This document shows positions 22,159 through 33,578 of a DNA stretch of 64,000 bases, in pieces (positions within the stretch are counted from its first letter, which is position 1; each line of letters begins with the position of its first letter). The notes beneath the pieces were generated by a model. That model was given only the letters and a program-made list of their open reading frames with translations. It had not been told where the DNA came from and did not search any database. The DNA is from Fusarium oxysporum f. sp. lycopersici 4287 (lineage: Eukaryota; Ascomycota; Sordariomycetes; Hypocreales; Nectriaceae): assembly GCF_000149955.1 (NCBI RefSeq), contig NC_030997.1:1844714-1908713 (forward strand), in the 5' to 3' direction. A program made the translations under genes and the position numbers.

Positions 22159-23068
22159 CTACTGTAGGCTAAACAAAGCGCCAGCTCACAGCATCAGCTC
22201 TACCCCTATACTCCAGTTAGACACATAACTCTTCAACATTGCGTAAGCCTTTTGCGATAAAAGAACCTATGCCTTTCAAGTGCTGCTATTGGATACTCTA
22301 TATGGCATTCTTTATAAATTCTCCTTGGGCATCAGCTCTCACGACCGTTCTCTTGTTATTCGATGTGGATACATTATACCTCTGGCAACTGTTCATGAGC
22401 AAGCAGTGGCTGCAAACATGACATTGATTGCAGATCTGGTTAATTGGTGATAGTTTCTTTGTTCCTTTGTTCAAAAGAATGTCTTTGCCTGACCACGTCA
22501 ACATTCACCCTCAAAAGGGTTGCTGCCTTGGCGATGGCCTGGAGGCAGCAGATGATTTCCAACCACTGGCTCTCTCTCTCTTCCTTCAACGTCTCACAAT
22601 ACAGCTGACAGTGGAAATTGCTTGAGTTCGTCAGGACATCGAGCGCTCCGGATTCAGAATTCAAGAACAGACAAATATTGGCTTCCTTGCACCTAGGTCT
22701 CAATACTCTGCCAGTGGCTCCGTTGGTTTGCCTGAGCCAACTACCTGTACCTAAATCACAGACATACTACGTTCATGAATCACCAGCCCCTGCCTACCCC
22801 CACTTACTGATTCCCACTGGTAGCATATATAAACGCGGCTAGAGATCGTGACCTCCTTCTCGAGATGTCTTAGGCAGACAATATCGAGAGAGTGTGTCAA
22901 CTCTTTATCTGTACAACACCTCGAATTCTTTCATCTCAGACGCAAACTCTTTTGTCTCGACATCTTTCGTCTCAAGACTTTACTTCTGTATCTCAACTAT
23001 TCTCATCCACATCTTGGCCGCTTTCATCCCCATCTATAGCTCTTTCCTCCGCCCCCCACCGCGTCGCC
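22159..23068. other. Intergenic region and 5' leader
   Basis: No gene is called. Bases ~22890-23068 are a C/T-rich leader before the next ATG. An open frame runs through it from 22892, but its predicted residues are Ser/Leu-rich and leader-like, so the downstream ATG is preferred. Confidence 0.5.
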
Positions 23069-24290
23069 ATGTCTCTTCAAGAGCCCAGCGATCGAGAGCG
23101 CCGCATGTACTATTGCGGCCTTCCAAGCGGCCCGAAACTGGTCGCTCGATCCAGCATCACGCCCTGGTTTCAACCTCATGAATGGCCGAAGAACAAGAGG
23201 CTTGATGTGGCTACGGGACACAAGATTCAGCAGCTATGGAATGACCCACAAGGATCCCTTCGAAAACTCATTATTGGAAACCTCAGCGGCATCGACTGGA
23301 CCGCCATTGACATCTTGCGCGTTGGGTACGAGGACGCATACCAAGATGCTGACCGACTATCACAGTGCCCAGTCACGATGCTCATTTCCGTAACTGAGAA
23401 CTCGACTTCGTTCCGACAGGCAGAAGCCACAATCATCGCGTGCAAAGATATTCTCATCCGGTTCGGGCTCAATGACGTTGAAGTCGAGATGAAGGAAAGT
23501 ATCGTCAGCACCACTGCCTCGACCCCAGGCCCAGCTACCTCGGGCCCGTCAGCTGGCCAAAGTGCTCCACGTCTCGACCCTGGCCCTTTCGACAACGACA
23601 TCAACGATACTAAGTACGACTTCTTTCGGGACATCTCAGAGTATATAGGAACGTCGATTGATTCACCTCTTGAGTTCAAAGAAGGGACAAAGGGCCTCTA
23701 CCTACAGGGCAACAATGGTAAAACGTACGCACTTGCATGCCGACACAGCCTTTTCTCGGCAGAATATTTCAAGGAGTACCGTTACTACGACGGGAGCGAC
23801 ACCAAATATGTCCTTCAGCCAGGGAGTGACAATCTGAGCAAGTTGGTGGGACGCTTCAAGGGTAAGAAGGAAGCAATTGATGAGACCATTAAGGAGATGG
23901 CAAAGCCCGCCTATGACGCCCCTGAATTCCAGGAGAAGCTCCCAGATTTCTTGCAAGAGCAAACTCTGCTGCAGTCTTGCCAGCCTCGCATGGAACAGTT
24001 TGATAACGAGGCCTGCGCTGTCATTGGTCGTGTTGAGTTCTCGCCTCCTATCGAACTTTGCTCTCAACGTCTCAGACTCAGAGATTGGGCTCTGGTCGAA
24101 CTAGCACAGGACAGCTTTACCACCAAGCTGAGCGAGCTCAGAAACAAGGTCCCAGTCACGCAAGGCCTCTCATCGCTCGTGAGCAGGATCCCTGCCTCTC
24201 CGACCGAGATGGCCCGTCGGCTACGCTTTTCAGCTTCTAATGAACTGGCTATTGGACCCATCATTATCCCCGGAAGTGAGCAAGACCCCC
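23069..24290 (+). CDS. Conserved fungal protein with trypsin-like fold features, 3' end in gap
   Basis: Start chosen at ATG 23069 (CGCCATGTCT), giving MSLQEPSDRERRMYYCGLPS, then GPKLVARSSITPW, a motif I associate with a widespread fungal family of unknown function. Residues ~1-150 form an alpha/beta region (KLIIGNLSGIDWTAIDILRV, VTMLISVTENSTSF, RFGLNDVEVEMKESIV). A Pro/Ser-rich linker follows. Then EFKEGTKGLYLQGNNGKTYA and LACRHSLFS resemble the start of a chymotrypsin-like protease domain (GT-G-(Y/F)-L ... LTC-H), with a possible catalytic His in CRHS. The frame runs into the N gap at 24291, so any Asp/Ser of a triad cannot be checked. Function is inferred only. Confidence 0.7.
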
Positions 24291-24750
24291 NNNNNNNNNN
24301 NNNNNNNNNNNNNNNNNNNNNNNNNNNNNNNNNNNNNNNNNNNNNNNNNNNNNNNNNNNNNNNNNNNNNNNNNNNNNNNNNNNNNNNNNNNNNNNNNNNN
24401 NNNNNNNNNNNNNNNNNNNNNNNNNNNNNNNNNNNNNNNNNNNNNNNNNNNNNNNNNNNNNNNNNNNNNNNNNNNNNNNNNNNNNNNNNNNNNNNNNNNN
24501 NNNNNNNNNNNNNNNNNNNNNNNNNNNNNNNNNNNNNNNNNNNNNNNNNNNNNNNNNNNNNNNNNNNNNNNNNNNNNNNNNNNNNNNNNNNNNNNNNNNN
24601 NNNNNNNNNNNNNNNNNNNNNNNNNNNNNNNNNNNNNNNNNNNNNNNNNNNNNNNNNNNNNNNNNNNNNNNNNNNNNNNNNNNNNNNNNNNNNNNNNNNN
24701 NNNNNNNNNNNNNNNNNNNNNNNNNNNNNNNNNNNNNNNNNNNNNNNNNN
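24291..24750. other. Assembly gap (460 N)
   Basis: Unknown bases that remove the 3' part of the protease-like gene. Neither frame to its right can be tied to the gene. Confidence 0.99.
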
Positions 24751-25026
24751 ACGATTTTAGGGTGGCTTTGTGGATTGGCTAGAGATTTTGATAAGCTTTG
24801 GTTGGCTTTTGTTAAGTATTAGGAAACTTTTATGGTCTTTCTTAGTCAGTATGGACTAAACTTTGGTAGTTTAAACTAGCCCTGGACACAGTCTCAAGGA
24901 CCCCTTTTGCAGTAGATAGAAGCGAGTATTTAATGCCCTATGTCAAATGAGGGGGGCCCTATAACAAGAATGCCAGAGTCGCCCAAATTTCTAGGTGAAA
25001 TTGTAGTCTACCAATAAGAGTTTGAG

Positions 25027-25269
25027 AGGCAAAGCGGAGAGAAGTGGAGTGTCTCATACGTATCGCTCTCGAAGCTGAAGGAGGTGGAGAAGAAAGCCCG
25101 GGCAAATTGGGTGCACTACGCGACACTCTTCACTGTGAAGCGAGTCTGGGCTGAGGACGGTGCTGTGATCTATGAAGAGCTTGATAATGAGAGTATCGGC
25201 ATTGGGGGACAGAACGATATGGATATTTTGGAGATAGCAGTGCGCCGACTTCTGAGCAAGGATAAGTAA
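25027..25269 (+). other. Orphan coding-like exon
   Basis: A plus frame closed upstream by TAA encodes GEKWSVSYVSLSKLKEVEKK, then ARANWVHYATLFTVKRVWAE, DGAVIYEELDNESIGIGGQN and a short end, with TAA at 25267-25269. It has no ATG. It could be the last exon of the gene starting at 23069 or an independent relic. No family recognised. Confidence 0.3.
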
Positions 25270-25676
25270 AGGATTAAGTTTGCTGTAGTTTTAATATATA
25301 AATGGCCAGACTTTAAATTGGTACTATTTTTATTTGCTGAATTTCTTCCATGGCCGATTGACTCTCTGTAGACCAAGTGATTTAAATCCATCAAGAGTTC
25401 CTGCTTCGATAATACACAATACGATATCTACATTCGATGGCGAAATACTGCAAGGTCAGCCTATTAGTACACTACTTCTAACTGAATCCATGGCAGCCTT
25501 CGAGCCCATCTCGCAATGACGTCGGTTTGACCTTATCACCCTTGTTGAAAACCGGAGTAAAAGAACACGACAGTGATGTAAATCCACTCGGCAACATATT
25601 CGTATGATGTTATTTTTTCTGTCACCAACAACAAGGACAGCTGTGCCAGAGAAGTTGGCTGTCGGCTCTGTTATAC
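25270..25676. other. Intergenic region
   Basis: About 400 bp without recognised features. Confidence 0.5.
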
Positions 25677-25924
25677 TCAAGGACGCTGGGATCGAACTTG
25701 GTCACATCCTAAAAAACAGTTGCAAAGTCGTTAGGTCTATGTGAGTACTTGCGTTTAACGGATTGATGACCTTGTTGCACTGCCAGGATGAACAAGCCAT
25801 CACCTGCGAGCAGCAATCCACTAGGCCTTTTAGCCATATGTTTTGCACCAGTACCCATGCTACCTGTCTTACAATTACACTTTTGCACTGGGACTGCAAC
25901 TAGTGCAAGCAGCAGAACACTCAT
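25677..25924 (-). CDS. Candidate tiny secreted Cys-rich protein (3 exons)
   Basis: ATG at 25924 opens MSVLLLALVAVPVQ, a short signal-like hydrophobic start. Proposed exons are 25924-25873, 25826-25749 and 25708-25677. Intron 1 is GTAAGA...AAAAG. Intron 2 is GTACTC...CCTAAC...TTTTTTAG, with a good branch site. The joined frame gives ~53 residues with KCNC, DCC, MAC, QCN and RCDQ, seven Cys in ~40 residues. Unspliced, the first frame runs 71 codons. The splice sites are convincing but the protein is very short, so this is a candidate only. It could be effector-like or hydrophobin-like; neither is shown. Confidence 0.4.
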
Positions 25925-26157
25925 TCTTATACTACAAAATGTCGGAGTGGCGTATTACTAAAATAGTACTTGATATGTAGACTGCTGCGATAAATAAAGT
26001 GTATTGCTAAGATAAGCCTAGTGACTATCGGACAAACACTACTATAGACCCAAGCTCACAACTGCCCGCCGCAGCAATTCCACACAACAACCGTAAGACC
26101 ACTCTTTGACTGAGTTCAAGCTTAGTGAACAGGGAGTGATGATCGTCCCGCTTAGAC

Positions 26158-27475
26158 TTAGCTAGGGCAAGTGTTGGTAGGATAGTTGCAGCTGCTAGTC
26201 TTGCCACCACCAGTGATGGCGTTTCCAGAGAAAGTGAATCCAGAGCAACTACCATCGCCACACAGAATATACCAATCTTGAGCAGAGCTAGCCACTGTAC
26301 CAGTGACCTTGATGAACTTGATGCCGCTGATCTTGACTCCGTTGGTGGGCTTTCCAGTAGGGCCGCCGTTGAGATAGTCCTGCTGGACATCGACACCATA
26401 CTTGCTGATGTTGGTAAGGGAAATGTTTTGGTAAGTGACGTTCGCAATCTAATACACAGTTAGTTCCTGAGAATGCACGTGATGGGTTGGGTGTTTGCTT
26501 ACCGTGCCAGTTGTGCCAGAGTTGGACTTGATGCGGCATCCATTCTCACTGTTAACAATCTGCGAATCCAAGAACTGAACACCATTGACGACATTGTTGC
26601 TCTTGCCACCGACAGATCCGATGCTAAGACCATGACCACCGGAGCAGTACATGTTGGAGACGATGATGTTTGTACCCGAAGTGACAGCAACACAGTCATC
26701 CTGGTTATAAACATGAATGTTATCCAGAGTAACGTGGTCACTGGACGAGATGTCGAAACCGTCGCTGTTGTGCGCAGCGGGCAAGCTACCGCTCTTGGCA
26801 TTGGGCTTGTCGCCAAGTCTGTTATCAAGAATGAGCCCTGAGATGGTCAATTGTGAACTGCCTGTGATGTCGAAGCAGTGAACAGGCCAATTCTGGATGT
26901 TTAGGTTTGTGATCTTTGAGTTGCCAGTAGTCTTCTTGACAACGATGAAATGGTCGGGCCTTTGTAAGGTCAGTATATCCTCTGTTGCAACAGGTCGTGG
27001 GGAAAATACTTTGGGTTGTCCTTGTTGTTAGAACCTTCGCCATCCCAGTACGCCGGGCCGTTACCATCAATGACATGGCCAGATGCACCAGTTATAGTGA
27101 TGCCATTTCCGCTAATGACGATAGGATCAAAGTCGTTATCGGCAGTAGTGGCAAACGTCTATCACGTTCAGCTTTAGCACTCCTCAGATACACGGAGAAA
27201 GTAACTTACGGTCTTGCCCTTGAAGGTAACGGTTGCGCCGTCCTTGAGCTTGGATAGATCAAGAGCCTTGCCAGTGGGGACTTGGAAACCGTTGAGCACA
27301 ATGTTTGTGCAAGATGAGACGGCGGTAGCGAGGCCGGAGTAGTCAGTGACGCTGCAAGGGTCTCGCTTCTGAAATTTGTTAGTGGTGTGAGCTTGGAACG
27401 AGTTGGTTGTCCTACAGGCAGCGTTGAAGCAAAGGCAGCTGGCAGCAAAGCCGCAATAGCGATGTTTCGAACCAT
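26158..27475 (-). CDS. PG1: Endopolygalacturonase, GH28
   Basis: Secreted enzyme hydrolysing alpha-1,4-galacturonan in pectin. Minus-strand exons are 27475-27416, 27368-27210, 27158-27010, 26959-26503 and 26448-26158, joined in frame to 371 residues, the usual length for Fusarium endo-PGs. Signal peptide [17 protein letters not shown] is followed by KRDPCSV, a likely KR processing site at the intron 1 junction. Catalytic motifs are NSDGFD (~187), QDDCVAV (~209), [10 protein letters not shown] (~229) and RIKS (~264). [34 protein letters not shown] and the C-terminal [10 protein letters not shown] are near-identical to Fusarium endo-PG as I know it. Gene is intact. A TATA-like box lies ~105 bp upstream. 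Confidence 0.96.
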
Positions 27476-27577
27476 TGTGATATTCGAGTGAGACAAAGAC
27501 AAGAGGATGCAAAGGGTTGTTGAAGTGCTTGGCGATGAATCAATTCAGACTCTTTCTGAAGTTGGCACAAGATGATG

Positions 27578-27585
27578 TTTTATAG
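27578..27585 (-). promoter_or_regulatory. TATA-like box of the polygalacturonase gene
   Basis: On the minus strand the sequence reads CTATAAAAC, about 105 bp before the ATG at 27475, a normal distance for fungal secreted-enzyme genes. Confidence 0.5.
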
Positions 27586-27589
27586 ATCA

Positions 27590-29428
27590 TCATCTATTCT
27601 ATTCAACTGCAATCGTACTCCCAGATCCCATTGAAGGAATATTCAAATTCCGTCTCGTCGTTCCAGAAGATAGTCATTCCCATTCCATTCATCTTAGAAC
27701 CCCTACCCCGTACTCAGCATGTCTAAATCGGTATCGGCACTCTGGCTATACGGCACGCTCAAAACGTGCGAGTCGCGCTATAATGGGAATTTCTCCACGT
27801 CGGAAATATTTACAGGCATGGTCGTTCAACGACTTCTCGGCAGTTCGGCACTTGAAGGTCGGTGCGCTATTGTGTGATTCGTGGGATAATGCAGGGAATT
27901 GCCCAAATGGGTTAAAGTGTTTCGCCAAGTTTAGGCGAGGAGCCATTCCCTACCCTGAAATTTGCTGTAAGTGACTCGTGTTTCTCGGAATGATTCGATG
28001 CATTAGTGAGTGTTTCTGAGATCACTCTGTCTATGTCTGCTATGTTGCCGTTCTGGCTCAAGCTGGTTTCTGGGATTCGTCGCTTCGGTACCTTTTATTC
28101 CGAGTCCGGCTAACTCTCAGCTATCATGAAACTTGAAACATGGAACCAATCTCCTAGAGTCCCTGTAGGGTCCGTTATTTATCCCTTAATTGATTGCCTT
28201 TCTCAATCTCATTCATCTGAACTTTGACGTGCCAGTCCGCCTAAAAACCCACAATCCTCTCTCTGCGTGCACGATACCGATTCGAATGAACTCTCCTCTG
28301 GCGGAAAAGACCAAGTAAAAGACGGATAAGCCACCCCCAATAATACCCCAGACTTCCCCAAACTCTATCATCCATAATTTCACTCAAGCTTAGTCGAGAT
28401 CTGTCTTACGGACCGGAGATAGTGTCACGTTAGCCCGACCACCTAGAAGCTATTCCAGGTTCGTCTGGCAGATCGCGGATTGGGGGCTCCTTATATGGAT
28501 TTAACTTTACAATTGCCCATGGGGACAAATTTGCGGGGTACGGGGTAATAAGATCCGCTAATCAGATTGCTTTCCCCCTCTATGCCTGTAAAAGTGCAAG
28601 GTCATGACCGGCAACTCTATTCCGATCTTAATACCACATGTTGGTTTCACATTCATCCTTGTCGATTCCACGTAACCACACTGAGAAGCCTCAATTTCTC
28701 ACGGTCGAAGACATGGACACAGAAGAACCGATTCTTGACTAGGCGAAGTTTTCCCAAGCTCGAACCATAGAGATACACATGGTTTGGGTTTCATTGATTA
28801 GAACACTGAGTTTTACAATAACAATACTCGTCGAGAGCGAAAACGAATTGTCAGAAAGGCATGTCGTCTTTTTAACATCTCCAAGAACCAGAGAGCTATC
28901 CTGAAGTAACATAACGATCCCTGGTTGGCTCCCATGCTTGCAATCCTATGCCTCAGCTCACATCTTCACCAAGCAATGTTAGCAATGCCATAATCGAATA
29001 CATTTCTGCAGACCTCAAACCCTTTAATTGATCAGACTGTGGCCTTCAAGTGATGCGATTACATTTATTCCCGCAACTTGTTAACTTGTTCTCTTACTCG
29101 GAGCTTTTACATGAGTATCAAAATGACGGCATTCGCTCGTCGGAAGAGGGTTATTCTTGCCGCGCCTGCAGATACCTGCAGTGCATAGCTGATGACATAT
29201 TATATTTACCATTCCACACTTGAGGAACGGCACATGGATATGGTCCGTTGCCGCATTGTTACATCCTTTGCGATGTCGATTGAAGTAATTATATGAACTT
29301 GGTTGGAAAGACACACACAGGCACAGAAAAGGCGCTGTTGGGCGCCGACTGTCGCTGCCGGTGGTGATTCTGCCATTATGATTCTAGAACGGCTGGATAC
29401 GCTTCTAAGTAGCAGACTAATAAAGCCA
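27590..29428. other. Intergenic region
   Basis: No gene is supported over ~1.8 kb. Short frames at 27720-27974 (plus and minus) overlap and show nothing recognisable. Confidence 0.5.
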
Positions 29429-29765
29429 TGATCGGCAAGCCCGGAATAACATGTCGGGAAGTCATTTTAACCGTTATCTTACATAGAGTAGCATAATTTT
29501 AACTGTTTTGCTGAATTAGGCTCCGTTTAGCTGCCATTCCGGGGGCTATATCTAATTAGGCTTACAAGGCCATCTTTCTCTATGTACCGAGCTAGTAAGG
29601 GCCGCTTAAACTACCCAAATAGGCAAAGTTGCCAAGGAATTTCCCCCAATTTGCAGCTTTTTGTTAGCAGCTATTCCGGGTGTAAAACGGCACAAATTTA
29701 TATACCTCGAAGGACCAATGTACCCAAAAATCATCCCCGACATACTAATCCGGGCTTGCCGATCA
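29429..29765. mobile_element. Small TIR element (MITE-like)
   Basis: The left end TGATCGGCAAGCCCGG (extended by a further 14 bases ending ATGTCGGG) and the inverse of the right end match over about 30 bases with three or four differences. A weaker match extends outward to a TA on each side (TAAAGCC / inverse TTAGGCC). The 337-bp interior has no ORF. Size, terminal inverted repeats and lack of coding capacity fit a non-autonomous DNA transposon, possibly with TA target duplication as in Tc1/mariner or pogo relatives. It does not match the mimp TIR known to me. Confidence 0.7.
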
Positions 29766-30190
29766 GGGCCTAAGACATTTATTGCCCTACTTTATGTATA
29801 CTTACCAGCTTCTTGAGCATTTCAATATATTCTGTGTGTGAATATCCTTGCTGACCCTCACCTGAGCCGGGGTCCCCAAATCTATGAACAGTAATCGCGC
29901 CGCAACAGTAACAAAGCTCGCATCTAGGCAAGGCCAGATCTAATGTTGTTGCTTATACGTGGAAGCAGTGATTGATTTCAATCTCCTATATTAAATACAG
30001 CAAGTGTAAAGACGCAGAAGTAGATTTACTTATGTACCCCAGTTGAAATTGAGACATATATGTGCAAGAGGCAACAAATCAACATACCCTATAACTGTGT
30101 ATGAACTCAATGGTGGAAGAGACAAACCGTTCTCAGAATCCAACTAAGCCATGATTGGTCTAAAATACTATTAAATATCAATAAAGTTGC
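29766..30190. other. Intergenic region
   Basis: Nothing recognised between the TIR element and the P-loop fragment. Confidence 0.5.
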
Positions 30191-30314
30191 ATAATTATTT
30201 TACAGCTTTTCACGGCCAAAATAAATCCCCGGGCTCTTCACAAAGACGTTTTCGGAGGTGTCGGATCTGGGAAATCGACCAAAGCGCTGCGCGCAGATGC
30301 CCGTGTAAGAGAAG
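30191..30314 (+). other. Open frame with a Walker A (P-loop) motif, cut by a gap
   Basis: After a TTTTACAG that could be a splice acceptor, the frame encodes LFTAKINPRALHKDVF and then GGVGSGKSTKALRADARVRE before the N run. GGVGSGKST is a textbook P-loop. Thirty-odd residues are not enough to choose among ABC-type ATPases, helicases or other NTPases. The frame is closed by TAA upstream and no start is seen. Confidence 0.35.
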
Positions 30315-30414
30315 NNNNNNNNNNNNNNNNNNNNNNNNNNNNNNNNNNNNNNNNNNNNNNNNNNNNNNNNNNNNNNNNNNNNNNNNNNNNNNNNNNNNNN
30401 NNNNNNNNNNNNNN
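30315..30414. other. Assembly gap (100 N)
   Basis: Exactly 100 N, probably a default gap of unknown true size. It truncates the P-loop fragment. Confidence 0.99.
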
Positions 30415-30647
30415 TTCCTGCGTCCTTTTAGCTCCGAGACTCTTTAATCATGTCTGATAGAACTTCGTGTGAGTTAGCTTTAGGGGACTGTAAGTCACAG
30501 GATCTTCGGAAGGCATACCAAAGTGTCGATGTGGAGGATCGAGGTAGCACTTCCAACGGCTATCGTCATCTGCATTCACAATTGGGAACTGAGCATTTCG
30601 TCTTCTCCATCAATCGGAATTAGTTCATCCATGTTGCAAAGGTCTTT

Positions 30648-31060
30648 CTATTCCATATCCTGACGATGTGGCAGCGGAGGCGATTCCCCTAACCCGCTTC
30701 CAGAAGTCGGCGCCAGGGCTCGTCCTCTGCGAGGAAGCAGGCCGTTGGCAAATCCTACCATGATGATTTCATCGTTGCTTGGATTGCGTCGTGTAAGGTT
30801 TCGAGTAGATGATATGTAGTGCTCAAAGCTCTCTTCTTGCTGATGCCCGCTGGGCGACGTCGCTGGATTCTGCTGGGAGTAATGGCCTCAAAGACTCGAT
30901 GGCCAGTGCGATGGTGAGGTGTAGCGAAGCGGTCGCCGAGGGGGAGGGAGGATGAAGAGGCGGCTCGTTGACGGCAATCGCGACGGGGGCGAAGTTTGAG
31001 AGGTTTGCCGATTCGCGGACTTGATACTATGTTCTCACTGTCCAATTGCGACGAGTTCAC
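30648..31060 (-). CDS. Hypothetical Arg/Ser-rich protein, start and end uncertain
   Basis: A minus frame (31060-30755) encodes SSQLDSENIVSSPRIGKPLK, a basic Ser/Arg-rich middle and LSTTYHLLETLHDAIQATMK, ending TGG TAG. It starts with GTG, so an upstream exon or a nearby ATG in another frame (about 31072) is needed. Just before the stop, the sequence ATCATGGTAGGA can also be read as MVGFANGLLPRRGRALAPTS and on to TAG 30648-30650 in another frame, which would again need one G added. Weakly supported. Confidence 0.3.
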
Positions 31061-31189
31061 TAGTATGTGCCATTATTGTATCAATTGTTACCTGTTCAAT
31101 GTTCACAACATTAAGTGTATTCAGTGGACGGTCTTGAGCGTCAGGGCCTGAGTACAGAACGTGACCTCGCAGCTTTGAAACGCGGCAAC

Positions 31190-31197
31190 TATAAATA
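31190..31197 (+). promoter_or_regulatory. TATA box for the 31.3-kb gene
   Basis: TATAAATA lies about 145 bp before the ATG at 31336 and is followed by a C/A-rich leader typical of fungal 5' UTRs. Confidence 0.5.
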
Positions 31198-31335
31198 CAC
31201 TGCTCACCAAGAAAGTCTCTATCATCTCACAATCACCCCAACCACTGATCTCACAAGAGCTCACATCCATTCTGAAGCACACAACAATATCTTATGCCAA
31301 CATATATTCTACACTGCCTCAGCGCAAACATCATC

Positions 31336-32293
31336 ATGGAATCACTTCAGAGTAAACTCGACAACCTTCAACGTGGAGTTCACGCCCTCACTCAAGACTT
31401 GAAGTCACGGGATATAAATGAATTCACTGAGCTTGTTAATCAAATCATGAGAGACATGAAGGATATCGCATGTGAGTTTAAGGGCCCGAACCCCGAGGAA
31501 GTCAACGACCGAGAGACTGTCTGTGAGTACAACAAGCTTCTTCAGCTGGTGGACTTTGATGTTAAACTTGCGCACTCCAATATGGACCGCGACACAGCGT
31601 TTAAATATCCCTGGATAACAACCAAAAACTGCGAGGAGCGTCTCAAGATCCTAGAGCTCTCCATACAGGTTTTTGCTGATACCGTGGTTGATGCTGGATC
31701 TAGCAAGATCGCCTGTACCCCACCATTTACAAAGCTCGCTGTAATGTTCGAGGCTATTGTGATTGAATACCTTAAGCTTCGCCATCGCCGTACTGCTACG
31801 CAGCTTGATGGGGCGGTAAAGGACAGGGGGGTAGGTCGAGATACGCAGCGCTTGAACAAGGAAAAGGTGCTGAGCTATGTGTCGTCCATTCTCCAAGGAG
31901 TTCATTACCAATTGGCTTCGTCAATACCACACAAAGAGCATCCCCCGCGACGCAATTTATCTCAAGGTAGCCTGGGATGGTAACAAAGGGGCGTGGGCAG
32001 TAAAACAAGGGCACTGGGTTGACCCGCGGGTGCCGGAATTGGAGAATGGTGCTATTCAGGTCATCATGATCGAACCCAAGGAGCTACTCAACTCTCCGTA
32101 CAAAGCCAAAGAACAGTACGACGAGGAGAACACCCGTCATCCCCATCCTCTTCTTCAGAGGTGCAAGCTTGACTTCTTGGATCGAGAAGACGGTGTTTTG
32201 CATTGGAGTCTTGGAGGTGTTGTTGCTTGGAGATTCTATGGCGAGGACTCGTGGATGGATCGCTTTGGCCATGTCATTAATGAGTATGAATAA
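31336..32293 (+). CDS. Hypothetical protein, two frames (one-base shift near 31900)
   Basis: ATG at 31336 encodes MESLQSKLDNLQRGVHALTQ and a mostly helical N-terminal region through EFTELVNQIMRDMKDIACEF and LRHRRTATQLDGAVKD. Near 31900 the coding signal moves to the +1 frame: FITNWLRQYHTKSIPRDAIY, LKVAWDGNKGAWAVKQGHWV, DPRVPELENGAIQVIMIEPK and GGVVAWRFYGEDSWMDRFGH, ending at TAA 32291-32293. Removing one base from CAAGGAG (31898-31904) would join them as one protein of ~318 residues. As written, the first frame stops at 31981-31983. No family recognised. Confidence 0.55.
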
Positions 32294-33578
32294 AGGTCTC
32301 TGAGTTAAGTGGTGAGGATTCTTACGAGGATGGGCAAAGTGTAAGTCATTGAAGATTAGACGTGCCGGCCACATGGTGGGATAGCGAGGAACTCAGTGGT
32401 GATAGGTAAACTTTTGAATAAATAGAGCAATGATCACAATTAACAATTTTTGGAACGTGCATTATCTGTGAAGTTTGCTTTCTTGAATACAACTGACTGA
32501 ATTTTAGAACGAGAGCTAGGGCTGTGACTTGGCGAGGAATATGAAAGTGCTACTGATATCTTCAACTTAGAGGCTTGGCGAGAAAGACATTGCAGTGGTA
32601 ATAAATATTTAGAAGTCTAGTTTTCACCCAAGTCCTTGATCCCAGGCCTTACTGACGTCGGAAAGGGGACAACCGTTACGTCTTCTGGAATCTCGACCCG
32701 ACAAAATCTTGCCAATTGGAATAGCAAGATGGTGCCAAGCATGAGTCCTTACACCTCTCTGAAAGTGACTATAGCTCTAGAATCAAGGTTTATCTCTGGA
32801 CAAAGCTCTAGATAGAAGATATCTGTCATATCATATGCATGCTTATCGGCGGTCACATCGAGTACATGTAGTCTTGTCCAGCTCTAGTCCGGCTCCATGT
32901 GACAGGATACAAGATACAAGGTACAAGAATACCCAGCGATGTTCCCGAGGCCGGCCAACACGACACGCTCTCCAGCCTTGGCCTTTGAGGCCATAAGGAT
33001 CTCCCCATCAACAATTATTTCGCAATTTTCCCAGTTGTTCAGAACTTAATCTGTCCCAGCTATTAAAGTTGACGCTTTTACGCAAGTATACATGTGTGAG
33101 GCCCAATGCTCCAGGCAGCGTTTAACTTATCTATTGAAGCAACGCTTACTAGATATATCTGCGACACGGAAGTTCGTTAACAATAGGCTTGGGACAGTTG
33201 GCAATTTTGAATATGTCTTTGTCAAATGCGAGCCAGAACAAAGATCAACACCTGTTTCGTTGAACAACGGTCTTTGTTCGTTGATAGTATGTACCTTTGC
33301 TCAACTCTGAACAGCATCAGGCGGCAAATACTAGTTTCACATCAAATAATCACCGATCTTTTGGGGCAAAGATATAGAAAAGGTGTTGTTAATACAAGAA
33401 AGAACGTAAAGTGGGCAAAGTAAGACAGCCGCGTCTCCACCAAAGTGTGTGCCAAATAGGCAAAATACAATCCGAAGGACTCCAAAAAACACCAACACTC
33501 TTCATTCATACAGCAACGGTCCATCCTCCATCAACCAAACAGGTATGTTCACTAAACCAGCGATTCTCCTGTTCCTTA
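32294..33578. other. Intergenic region
   Basis: About 1.3 kb with no convincing gene. Open frames at 33092-33423 overlap each other and lack motifs. Confidence 0.5.

Noticed and set aside
22892..23068. N-terminal extension of the protease-like protein
   Set aside because: The extra 59 residues are Ser/Leu-rich and read through a C/T-rich leader; the ATG at 23069 has the better context and precedes the conserved start.
30191..30314. Endogenous viral helicase
   Set aside because: The P-loop alone also fits ABC-type and many other ATPases, and no second motif is visible before the gap.
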